A DNA stretch of 6,551 bases from contig CAOQNC010000036.1 of assembly GCA_948511255.1 (NCBI GenBank), positions 1 through 6,551 of the forward strand, written 5' to 3'. The notes under the pieces were generated by a model that saw nothing but the letters and a program-made list of their open reading frames with translations, ran no database searches and was not told the origin of the DNA. A program made the position numbers and the translations under genes. How positions within the stretch are numbered: position 1 is the stretch's first letter; every line of letters begins with the position of its first letter. Below are positions 1 through 5,711 of the stretch, one piece after another. Origin of the DNA: an uncultured Candidatus Saccharibacteria bacterium. GTDB taxonomy: Bacteria > Patescibacteriota > Saccharimonadia > Saccharimonadales > Saccharimonadaceae.

Positions 1-1046
1 CCTCAAAACCTGTCGCGGAAGCTACTGAATTTGAATCGCCCGTGAATACCCTCGAAAACGCCAACGGGGGGGGGCCGTTATTTGCTGAATCTGGAATAGA
101 ATCCGAGCCAATCTCCCCTGAACTCCAGGCCTTCAAAAACTTCTTCAAAACTGACATGCGCACCAAGCGCGAACTACTTGACCTCGCTCCGAAACCGACC
201 GATGACTACGATGAAGCAGCCCGCATGGATTACGTCGAGGGCGCCTATCGCACTTTCCGCGATTTTAAGCACGACTTCCTCGGCATCGCTCGCGACTTCG
301 GCTTTGGTAAACCCATCGAAGATAGCACCGAAGACTTCTTCCGCCGCGGTCAAGAGACTTTTGCCATCGGCGACTACGGCCCACAAGTCACCCAAGACAT
401 TTATCGTAAAGCTTTCACCGATCTCAGTCCGGCTTTCGTCGAAGAAGTAAAAGACGCTTTCGTCGGCTACAAATTTTTTGGCGGCAGCCTGGATGGCGTC
501 ATCGAAGACGCCTCGACTATCAACGAACTCCTTCACGCCTATCACAGCAGCATTATGAACAACGAAAACATTCTCCGAAAAATCCCCGCCCTTGCCGAGA
601 AGAAAGCCCTCTATGGCGACCCAGTCGTCCTTCGCGGCGACCGCTCACCGCTCGGCCAGCAAGTCTTCGACGCCATTCCAGAAGACTTCGATATTGGCAT
701 GACCGACATCGTCACTGCCGACGATCATCTCATGATGATGGTGCGCGACCGTGGCCACGCCCTAACAATTAGTGGCGAACCTGACGAACAAGACCCGTCG
801 AAAATCTGGGTCGCCTACAACATCCCCAAAATTTGCAACGAAGAGATGATCAAATCTCTCCCCGGTCTCTCCGGCTACACTAAAAACGGCGCTCGCGGCA
901 GCTTCGTCACTTCGCGTGACGAGCTCGGCTCCTCACTTGTTGATTTTATTAGCAAAGTGCCGACCGATGATGATAGACCAACGATCGGCCTAGGAGATGC
1001 CGAGCCAGAATACGATTCCGCTACCGAGCGCGACCCCTGGGACTAG
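1..1046 (+). CDS. Hypothetical acidic protein, 5' end outside the window
   Basis: I do not recognise this protein. The reading frame is open from base 3 to the TAG at 1044-1046, so the gene very likely starts upstream of the window. A GTG at 42 is in frame but has no Shine-Dalgarno sequence before it, and the codons upstream of it (SKPVAEATEFESP) read like ordinary coding sequence, so I take it as an internal Val. The N-terminal part visible is low-complexity, with a GGG triplet encoded by nine consecutive G. The middle (about 150-950) looks folded, with many aromatic and acidic residues, a run of three Met (HLMMMVRDRG) and no obvious membrane segment or signal peptide. The last 30 or so residues are an acidic, disordered-looking tail ending in RDPWD. 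Probably cytosolic. It is separated by 170 nt from the tetR operon and is not clearly linked to it. Confidence 0.8.
   Translation, partial: SKPVAEATEFESPVNTLENANGGGPLFAESGIESEPISPELQAFKNFFKTDMRTKRELLDLAPKPTDDYDEAARMDYVEGAYRTFRDFKHDFLGIARDFGFGKPIEDSTEDFFRRGQETFAIGDYGPQVTQDIYRKAFTDLSPAFVEEVKDAFVGYKFFGGSLDGVIEDASTINELLHAYHSSIMNNENILRKIPALAEKKALYGDPVVLRGDRSPLGQQVFDAIPEDFDIGMTDIVTADDHLMMMVRDRGHALTISGEPDEQDPSKIWVAYNIPKICNEEMIKSLPGLSGYTKNGARGSFVTSRDELGSSLVDFISKVPTDDDRPTIGLGDAEPEYDSATERDPWD
66..74 (+). repeat. G9 homopolymer run inside a coding region
   Basis: Nine consecutive G encode three Gly codons in the hypothetical protein. Most Gly codons elsewhere in the window are GGC or GGT, so three GGG in a row stand out. 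Loss of one G leads to an in-frame TAG within nine codons; gain of one G leads to a TGA within about five codons. The tract could switch the gene on and off by slippage, or be a base-calling error. Confidence 0.6.
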
Positions 1047-1102
1047 AGCTAGCCCCTACAAAAAACCTAGCCCCAAAACGCCAAAATCCCTCTTCCGCTG
1101 AA

Positions 1103-1135
1103 GTATAACAAGTGATATAATATCAAGTGTTATAC
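1103..1135. promoter_or_regulatory. 33-bp palindromic operator 1, probable TetR binding site
   Basis: The left arm (1103-1118, GTATAACAAGTGATAT) and right arm (1120-1135, ATATCAAGTGTTATAC) are inverted copies with 14 of 16 pairs matching around base 1119. Each arm also contains its own 14-bp imperfect dyad (1105-1118 and 1120-1133) whose centres are 15 bp apart. This resembles TetR-family operators that bind two dimers, such as QacR's. The site covers the -10 and likely start point of the tetR promoter, as expected for autorepression. A near-identical inverted copy lies at 3687-3719. The binding protein is inferred from position, not shown. Confidence 0.8.
1113..1128 (+). promoter_or_regulatory. 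Extended -10 promoter of the tetR-ABC operon
   Basis: A consensus TATAAT (1116-1121) is preceded by TGA, giving the extended -10 form TGN-TATAAT. The -35 region at the normal distance (about 1093-1098, TTCCGC) matches poorly, which an extended -10 can compensate. Transcription would start near 1128, about 89 nt before the preferred ATG at 1217. The -10 lies in the middle of the palindromic operator, so binding of a repressor should block it. Confidence 0.75.
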
Positions 1136-1206
1136 ATCAATCGGCGCCCCTCGGAAGCGTCAAAAGTGTCAAAAAGCATTAAAACGCCCCGCCGCGCCCC
1201 AAAGCG

Positions 1207-1213
1207 AAGGAAA
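1207..1213 (+). promoter_or_regulatory. Shine-Dalgarno deciding the tetR start
   Basis: AAGGAAA ends 3 nt before the ATG at 1217. It supports this ATG over the in-frame GTG at 1127, which lies inside the operator and has no ribosome binding site. Confidence 0.55.
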
Positions 1214-1216
1214 TCT

Positions 1217-1798
1217 ATGCCTCTCCCCAAGAAAATCAAAAAAGAAGACATCGTGAAAGCCGCGCTCGAGGTTATCAAGACCGAAAATCTCGACGACCTC
1301 ACCGCCCGCCGCCTTGCCGAGGCGCTAAATTGCTCGGTACAGCCCATTTTCTACAATTTTGCGACTATGGACGAACTGAAAGCTCTCGTCCTTGACACGA
1401 TTTATCAGATTTACAAAAATTATATGGACTTCGGCGCCCAGCAGCCCCAGCCCTACAAAGGCATGGGCATCGCCTACGTCCGCTTCGCTCGCGACTACCC
1501 AAACTATTTCCGTATTATTTTCATGAGTAAAACCGATCTCACTGCTGAGGATTTCATCTCGAAAGATTCCGTTGGCCAGACCGTCCTGAAGCACGGTATG
1601 GCCTTTACGGGCCTCGATCGTGAAGCCCAGAAACAGTTCCATCTCAAGGTTTGGATTTTTACTCACGGTCTCGCTAGCCTTGTCGCGAGCGGTACCGCCC
1701 GGCTCGACGACGTCGAAGTCGACGCCCTCCTCACTAATACCGTCCGCGAAATGATTATTGGTCACAAAACCCTAGAAAAGGAAACTCACCGTGCCTAA
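1217..1798 (+). CDS. TetR-family transcriptional regulator
   Basis: A 193-residue one-component repressor, a normal TetR length. The N-terminal DNA-binding domain spans about residues 8-55: helix 1 KKEDIVKAALEVI, then the helix-turn-helix around LTARRLAEALNCSVQPIFYNF (about 28-48). The C-terminal ligand and dimer domain carries WIFTHGLASLVASG (146-159), typical of the WHG-type TetR C-terminal domain. It probably binds a small, likely hydrophobic ligand and represses its own operon through the dyad at 1103-1135. I chose ATG 1217 because of the AAGGAAA upstream and because the TetR fold begins there. The frame is open back to GTG 1127, which sits at about the predicted transcript start; a leaderless form would add 30 residues rich in Arg and Lys. 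The stop overlaps the next gene by 8 nt. The family is clear; the ligand is unknown. Confidence 0.93.
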   Translation: MPLPKKIKKEDIVKAALEVIKTENLDDLTARRLAEALNCSVQPIFYNFATMDELKALVLDTIYQIYKNYMDFGAQQPQPYKGMGIAYVRFARDYPNYFRIIFMSKTDLTAEDFISKDSVGQTVLKHGMAFTGLDREAQKQFHLKVWIFTHGLASLVASGTARLDDVEVDALLTNTVREMIIGHKTLEKETHRA

Positions 1799-2606
1799 AC
1801 CTTCAACCAATCCAACATCTGCCGCCAAGCCTGACGTCATCGAAGTTCGCCATCTCACGAAGACCTACAAAAATCCGAAGACCAAAAAGCCCTTGAAAGC
1901 CGTCGATGACCTCTCTTTTGACGTGAAAGAAGGCGAAATCCTCGGCTTGCTCGGTCCGAACGGCTCCGGCAAGTCGACCACCATCAACTGCCTCCTTTCT
2001 CTCCTCAAGTTCGACAAGGGAACTATCAAAATCTTCGGTGAAACCATGTCTCCCTCCGCTTACGACCTGAAACGCCAAATCGGCGTCGTTTTCCAAGAAG
2101 TTGCCGTCTTCGAAGAGCTAAAAGTTCAGGACAATATCGACTTTTTCTGCGGTCTCTACATCAAAGATAAAACCGAGCGCGAGAAGTGCGTCGACGACGC
2201 TATCAAGCTCGTCGGCCTTGAAGATTTCCGCAAGTTCTACCCGAAGCAGCTTTCCGGCGGTCTGCTTCGCCGACTCAACATCGCCTGTGGTATCGCCCAT
2301 CGTCCGAAACTCATCTTCCTCGATGAGCCGACCGTCGCCGTCGACCCGCAGAGCCGCCAGCACATCCTCGACAACATCGAAACCCTCCGCCGGAAAGGCG
2401 CCACCGTCGTCTATACCACCCACTACATGGAGGAAGTCGAGCAACTCTGCGACCGCATCATCATCCTCGACAAGGGTAAGAGTATCGCGAGCGGCACCAA
2501 CGAAGAGCTCAAAAAGCTTGTCAAAAACAAGCCAATCAAACAAATCGCCGGTCCGACTTTGAACGACGTCTTCCTCGAACTCACCGGCAAGGAGCTTCGC
2601 GACTAA
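1791..2606 (+). CDS. ABC transporter ATP-binding protein (ABC-2 type, DrrA-like)
   Basis: A 271-residue nucleotide-binding subunit on the cytoplasmic side, powering the two permeases that follow. Motifs in order: Walker A GPNGSGKST (55-63), Q-loop Gln102, signature LSGGLLRR (154-161), Walker B LIFLDEP (174-180) with catalytic Glu179, D-loop VDP (184-186), and switch His211 in TTHYMEEVE. The C-terminal TLNDVFLELTGKELRD is typical of ATPases of ABC-2 drug or lipid exporters. Two small departures from the usual sequence are LLRR in the signature and AVDP where GLDP is common; all catalytic residues are present. Translation starts at GTG 1791, with AAAGGA (1777-1782) 8 nt upstream, overlapping the tetR end by 8 nt. 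The stop overlaps the next ATG as TAATG. The direction of transport (export) is inferred from family and TetR linkage; the substrate is unknown. Confidence 0.95.
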   Translation: MPKPSTNPTSAAKPDVIEVRHLTKTYKNPKTKKPLKAVDDLSFDVKEGEILGLLGPNGSGKSTTINCLLSLLKFDKGTIKIFGETMSPSAYDLKRQIGVVFQEVAVFEELKVQDNIDFFCGLYIKDKTEREKCVDDAIKLVGLEDFRKFYPKQLSGGLLRRLNIACGIAHRPKLIFLDEPTVAVDPQSRQHILDNIETLRRKGATVVYTTHYMEEVEQLCDRIIILDKGKSIASGTNEELKKLVKNKPIKQIAGPTLNDVFLELTGKELRD

Positions 2607-3769
2607 TGTTCTGGCACAACTTCAAATACACCCTAAAAGTCGTCCTTCGTGACCACGCCCTTATCTTCTGGACTTTTGCCTTCCCGCTCATCCTCGCCAC
2701 CTTCTTTTTCCTCGCCTTTTCTAATATCACTAGCAGTGAATCTCTCGATATTATCGACCTCGCCGTCGTCGATAATGAAGCCTGGAAGGATAACCAGATT
2801 TTCCGCCCTGCCCTCCAAGAACTCTCCAACGAATCTTCCGACGATCAACTCTTCAACACAAAATACGTTTCCCGCGCCGAGGCCGAACAGCTCCTCGAAA
2901 GCGATGAGATTGCTGCCTACCTCCTTCTTGAAGAATCCGCCCAGGATACCCAAAGCCCTGCCTCGCCGCCAGTCCCCGCCATTTTCGCCTCCAAGAGCAA
3001 CATCGACTCCACTATCGTCCAGTCCGTCGTCGAATCCATTGCTGAACAAGCCTCGATCATCACGACCATCCTTCAAGAAAACCCTGCCGCCCTTAAAGAT
3101 CTCGCCAAGGCCGAGAAGGCTAACATCGTCGACCAGTCCAGTTCCAACCTCGACTACGTCATGATCGAATATTACACCTTAATTGCCATGATTTGTCTCT
3201 ACGGCGGAATTATCGGTATGGTCGCCGTCAATCAACTTCTTGCCGATATGAGCATGAGTGGCCGCCGCATCGCAATTAGTCCCGCCCGAAAATCCACCCT
3301 TGTCTTCGCGGCTCTCTGCGCCAGCTACCTCATCCAGCTCGTCGCCGTCGCTCTACTTTTTCTTTTCCTGATTTTCGTCCTCCATGTCGACTTCGGCACG
3401 CATCTTCCGCTGATTATTCTCCTTACCCTGATTGGCAGCCTCGCCGGCCTTGCTCTCGGCGTCCTCCTCGCCACTACCATCAAAAGCACTGCGAACACGA
3501 AGGTTGGCCTCATTCTCGCTATCACAATGTTCGGTTGTTTCCTCGCCGGCATGATGGGGATTACCATGAAATATCTCGTCGATACGAACCTCCCGCTCCT
3601 GAATCGTCTCAATCCCGCCAATCTCATCACCGACGGTCTCTACTCGCTCTATTATTACGACACTTTTGACCGCTATTGGGGAAATATTATAACACTTGTT
3701 ATTATATCACTTGTTATGATTAGCATCTCTGTTTACAGCCTCAGAAAGGAGCAATATGACCGTCTTTAA
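2606..3769 (+). CDS. ABC-2 type transporter permease, first subunit
   Basis: A 387-residue membrane protein of the ABC-2 permease class (ABC2_membrane_3-like layout). Approximate segments: TM1 at 18-39, a large extracytoplasmic region at about 42-185, then TM2 186-209, TM3 231-259, TM4 267-291, TM5 298-320 and TM6 359-378. The cytoplasmic loop after TM2 (MSMSGRRIAISPARKS) is where this family contacts the ATPase. It likely pairs with the following permease, of identical length, as a heterodimer. AAGGAG (2589-2594) lies 11 nt before the ATG, and the start overlaps the ATPase stop by 1 nt. Its 3' end is unusual: codons for TM6 carry a second copy of the TetR operator and a promoter, using ATA and TCA codons absent from the rest of the gene. 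It overlaps the next gene by 14 nt. Confidence 0.93.
   Translation: MFWHNFKYTLKVVLRDHALIFWTFAFPLILATFFFLAFSNITSSESLDIIDLAVVDNEAWKDNQIFRPALQELSNESSDDQLFNTKYVSRAEAEQLLESDEIAAYLLLEESAQDTQSPASPPVPAIFASKSNIDSTIVQSVVESIAEQASIITTILQENPAALKDLAKAEKANIVDQSSSNLDYVMIEYYTLIAMICLYGGIIGMVAVNQLLADMSMSGRRIAISPARKSTLVFAALCASYLIQLVAVALLFLFLIFVLHVDFGTHLPLIILLTLIGSLAGLALGVLLATTIKSTANTKVGLILAITMFGCFLAGMMGITMKYLVDTNLPLLNRLNPANLITDGLYSLYYYDTFDRYWGNIITLVIISLVMISISVYSLRKEQYDRL
3666..3700 (+). promoter_or_regulatory. Internal promoter in the permease 3' end
   Basis: TTGACC (3666-3671, 5/6 to consensus) is followed by a 16-bp spacer and TATAAC (3688-3693, 5/6). Transcription would begin near 3700, about 56 nt upstream of the second permease. 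The -10 lies within operator 2, so the same TetR protein should control it. This would give separate transcription of the second permease, and perhaps of tatD. Called by eye, without experimental support. Confidence 0.55.
3687..3719. promoter_or_regulatory. 33-bp operator 2, inverted near-copy of the tetR operator
   Basis: Aligned with the reverse complement of 1103-1135, this site matches at 29 of 33 positions; mismatches are at 3687, 3699, 3718 and 3719. It holds two 14-bp dyads, 3689-3702 (ATAACA-CT-TGTTAT, a perfect 6-bp inverted repeat) and 3704-3717, with the same 15-bp centre spacing as operator 1. CACTTGTTAT occurs twice in direct orientation (3693-3702 and 3708-3717). It lies wholly inside the first permease gene, over an internal -10 element. 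Confidence 0.8.
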
Positions 3770-4919
3770 AGCCTTCCTCCGTATCCTCGCGCGCAATAAA
3801 TGGGTGATTTTGATGTATTCCGCCATCCTTATCATCTTCAGCGTCTTCAGTCTCCAAGCGAACGAGTCTACCGTCACCTTCGAAGCCGTCAAACCTGACC
3901 TCTGTATTATTAACCATGACGCCGAAGAGGGAATCACGAAATCCCTCGTCGATTACCTCTCTGCGAATAATAATATCATCGACCTGCCCGCAGATGACCC
4001 TGATGCGATTAGCGACGCCCTCTTTTATCGCAAGATTAATTATCTCGTCGAAATCCCCGCCGGTTTCCGCGACGACTTTCTCGTCGGCCGAAACCCTGCT
4101 ATTACGACCCGCAGCACAGGCGATTATAACGCCAGCCTCGCCGAAATGAACCTCACTCGCTTCCTTGATGTCGCGAACCAATATCTTGCTACCGCGGCTT
4201 CTTCTGGCACCCAAACCGTCGATGAATCTACCCTCATCAAAAACCTTGAGACTACCCTTGCGACCGAAGTCGACGTCCAGCTCACCTCCGCCCTCGACAC
4301 GACTAGTCTTGACCGCGCCGCCTTCTACTACAACTTCATGAACTATCCTCTCCTCGTCGGCTGTATTTATATTGTCGCAACCGTTATGCTCAGCTTCCGC
4401 GACGAGAAAATCTCCCGCCGTATCGCCATGGGCAGCGTCACGCCCGAACACGTCAACCGCATCCTCCTCGCCGCGAACGCTCTTTTTGCGCTCGCTCTCT
4501 GGCTATCCTATGTCCTCATTAGCTTCGTCATCGTCGGATCCGCGATGTTCTCCCTCCATGGTCTCTGGCTTATTCTAAACTCCTTCGTTTTCACGCTCTG
4601 CGCCACGGCCCTCGCCTTTCTTATCGCGAACCTCTTGCGCAGTCGCAACGCCATCAATGGCATCACGAATGTTGTCGCCCTCGGCAGCAGCTTCCTCTGC
4701 GGCGCCTTTGTCCCGATCACCTGGCTCCCTGATGGCGTTGTCGCCGCCGCTCACATCCTCCCGTCCTACTGGTATATCTCTGCCAACGACCTCATCACGA
4801 CCCTCGAAACTTTCACCCTCGACTCCCTCCAACCTATTCTCCTCCATTTCCTCGTCATCTTTGCCTTCACTGCTTTCTTCATTATCGTCGCGAACCTCCT
4901 CTCGCATCGCCGCAAATAA
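3756..4919 (+). CDS. ABC-2 type transporter permease, second subunit
   Basis: A 387-residue ABC-2 permease, clearly divergent from its neighbour but with the same plan. Approximate segments: TM1 at 14-34, an extracytoplasmic region at about 36-192, TM2 194-213, TM3 235-262, TM4 266-293, TM5 301-322 and TM6 358-381. The stretch GAFVPITWLPDGVVAAAHILPSYW (316-339) fits the Gly...Pro...LP...LP-x-W pattern characteristic of ABC-2 drug and lipid exporters. The cytoplasmic loop FRDEKISRRIAMGSVTPEH (214-232) is the likely ATPase contact. AAAGGAG (3745-3751) lies 4 nt before the ATG. It overlaps the first permease by 14 nt, and tatD follows after 15 nt. It can be made from the main operon transcript and probably also from the internal operator-controlled promoter. 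Substrate unknown; antimicrobial or lipid efflux is a family-based guess. Confidence 0.93.
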   Translation: MTVFKAFLRILARNKWVILMYSAILIIFSVFSLQANESTVTFEAVKPDLCIINHDAEEGITKSLVDYLSANNNIIDLPADDPDAISDALFYRKINYLVEIPAGFRDDFLVGRNPAITTRSTGDYNASLAEMNLTRFLDVANQYLATAASSGTQTVDESTLIKNLETTLATEVDVQLTSALDTTSLDRAAFYYNFMNYPLLVGCIYIVATVMLSFRDEKISRRIAMGSVTPEHVNRILLAANALFALALWLSYVLISFVIVGSAMFSLHGLWLILNSFVFTLCATALAFLIANLLRSRNAINGITNVVALGSSFLCGAFVPITWLPDGVVAAAHILPSYWYISANDLITTLETFTLDSLQPILLHFLVIFAFTAFFIIVANLLSHRRK

Positions 4920-4935
4920 TGCTATAATATCCCTA
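4920..4935 (+). promoter_or_regulatory. Extended -10 promoter of tatD, predicted leaderless
   Basis: TGC-TATAAT (TGC 4920-4922, TATAAT 4923-4928) is a perfect extended -10. I see no good -35. Only six bases separate the -10 from the ATG at 4935, so transcription should begin at or next to the A of the start codon. There is no Shine-Dalgarno between -10 and ATG. Confidence 0.7.
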
Positions 4936-5711
4936 TGTCTACCTATCTTGTTGATTCGCATTGTCACCTCCACGACCAGGAGTGGTTCACGCCCGACCAA
5001 GCCGAGCAGTTCCTTCAAGATGCTCATACTGCCGGCGTCGACCAGGTCATCGTCATCGGCACCGACCCCGAGGACTCCGCGAACGCCCAAGCCTTCGCTG
5101 CCGCCCATGAAAACGTCTTCTGTACTTACGGCATCCACCCCGAATATGCCAACTCTCACCCCGAGCCGCCAATCGTCGACGCGCAAGCCCTCTCCGCTCT
5201 CATTCGTCCCTCTGAATCTAGCCCGAAGCTCGTCGCCATTGGGGAAATCGGCCTCGATTATCACTACGAACCCTTCGACCGTGCCGCTCAGATTCGCCTC
5301 TTCGAGCAGATGCTCCAGCTCGCTCGCGACTTGCGGCTACCCGTCTCCCTCCATATCCGCGAAGCCTTCGACGACGCGCTCCCGATTCTCGACAACTTCC
5401 CCGACGTCAAAGGTGTCGTCCATAGCTTCACCGCCTCGAAAAAGATTCTCAAACAAGTCCTTGCCCGTGATTTTTACGTAGGTGTCAATGGTCTGATAAC
5501 ATATTCTACCTTGCCTTTACCTCCCCTTGAAAAAATGTTATTGGAAACCGACGCCCCCTTCTTGACGCCTGTGCCGTTCCGTGGTAAAATTAATACACCA
5601 GGATATGTCCGCAATATCGCGGCTTATCTCGCGGAAAAATTGGGTGTGGCAGAAGTTAATATCGCGGAGCAGACGACTAATAATGCAAAACAATTATTCC
5701 ATCTTCAATGA
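4935..5711 (+). CDS. tatD: TatD-family metal-dependent deoxyribonuclease
   Basis: A 258-residue TIM-barrel metal hydrolase of the amidohydrolase superfamily; family members are cytosolic 3'-5' exonucleases acting on DNA. All expected metal and active-site residues are visible: His9 and His11 (DSHCHLH), Glu104 (GEIGLDYHYEPFD), His140 (SLHIREA), His163 (GVVHSFT) and Asp206 (LLETDAPFLTPVPFRGKIN). The C-terminal TTNNAKQLF is the usual family ending, so the protein is complete. Between GLITY (186-190) and PLEKMLLETD, roughly 10-12 residues present in typical TatD proteins seem to be missing. From about 5465 codon use becomes more AT-rich (GTA, ATA, ACA, TTA, TTG), unlike the first two thirds. It has its own extended -10 promoter and a likely leaderless start. 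The 3' end overlaps the next small ORF and hides a promoter-like element. Confidence 0.93.
   Translation: MSTYLVDSHCHLHDQEWFTPDQAEQFLQDAHTAGVDQVIVIGTDPEDSANAQAFAAAHENVFCTYGIHPEYANSHPEPPIVDAQALSALIRPSESSPKLVAIGEIGLDYHYEPFDRAAQIRLFEQMLQLARDLRLPVSLHIREAFDDALPILDNFPDVKGVVHSFTASKKILKQVLARDFYVGVNGLITYSTLPLPPLEKMLLETDAPFLTPVPFRGKINTPGYVRNIAAYLAEKLGVAEVNIAEQTTNNAKQLFHLQ
5562..5590 (+). promoter_or_regulatory. Promoter-like element inside the 3' part of tatD
   Basis: TTGACG (5562-5567, 5/6), a 17-bp spacer, and TAAAAT (5585-5590, 5/6) preceded by TGG (extended -10). The start point would be near 5597, upstream of the small acidic ORF (5683) and the basic protein (5811). Spacing and matches are good for a sigma-70-type promoter, but it is called by eye from within coding sequence. 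Confidence 0.5.

Noticed and set aside
42..44. GTG at 42 as the true start of the first gene
   Set aside because: No Shine-Dalgarno or well placed -10 precedes it, and the frame stays open with protein-like codons to the window edge.
1047..1100. Possible terminator after the hypothetical protein
   Set aside because: There is an 8-bp direct repeat (CTAGCCCC at 1049-1056 and 1067-1074) and the short palindrome CTAGAGCTAG, but no stable GC hairpin followed by a T run.
1103..1135. The 33-bp palindrome as a transcription terminator or RNA hairpin
   Set aside because: The arms are AT-rich, contain a consensus -10, and lack a following T run. A copy in a coding region near another promoter fits an operator better.
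3741..4451. Minus-strand ORF of 236 residues opposite permease 2
   Set aside because: Same kind of antisense shadow; the plus strand holds a full ABC-2 permease with membrane segments and a Shine-Dalgarno.
2606..4919. The two 387-residue permeases as a recent tandem duplication
   Set aside because: The lengths are equal and the layout is the same, but the sequences differ throughout, including TM1 and the external domains. They look like an old heterodimer pair.
4575..5264. Minus-strand ORF of 229 residues opposite permease 2 and tatD
   Set aside because: Antisense shadow with Asp/Glu/Gly/Val bias from the complementary strand; no promoter or ribosome binding site seen.
4657..5481. Long plus-strand ORF of 274 residues, very rich in Ser, Pro and Thr, spanning the permease-tatD junction
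   Set aside because: It is an off-frame reading of C-ending codons, crosses two well supported genes in another frame, and has a low-complexity composition with no motifs.
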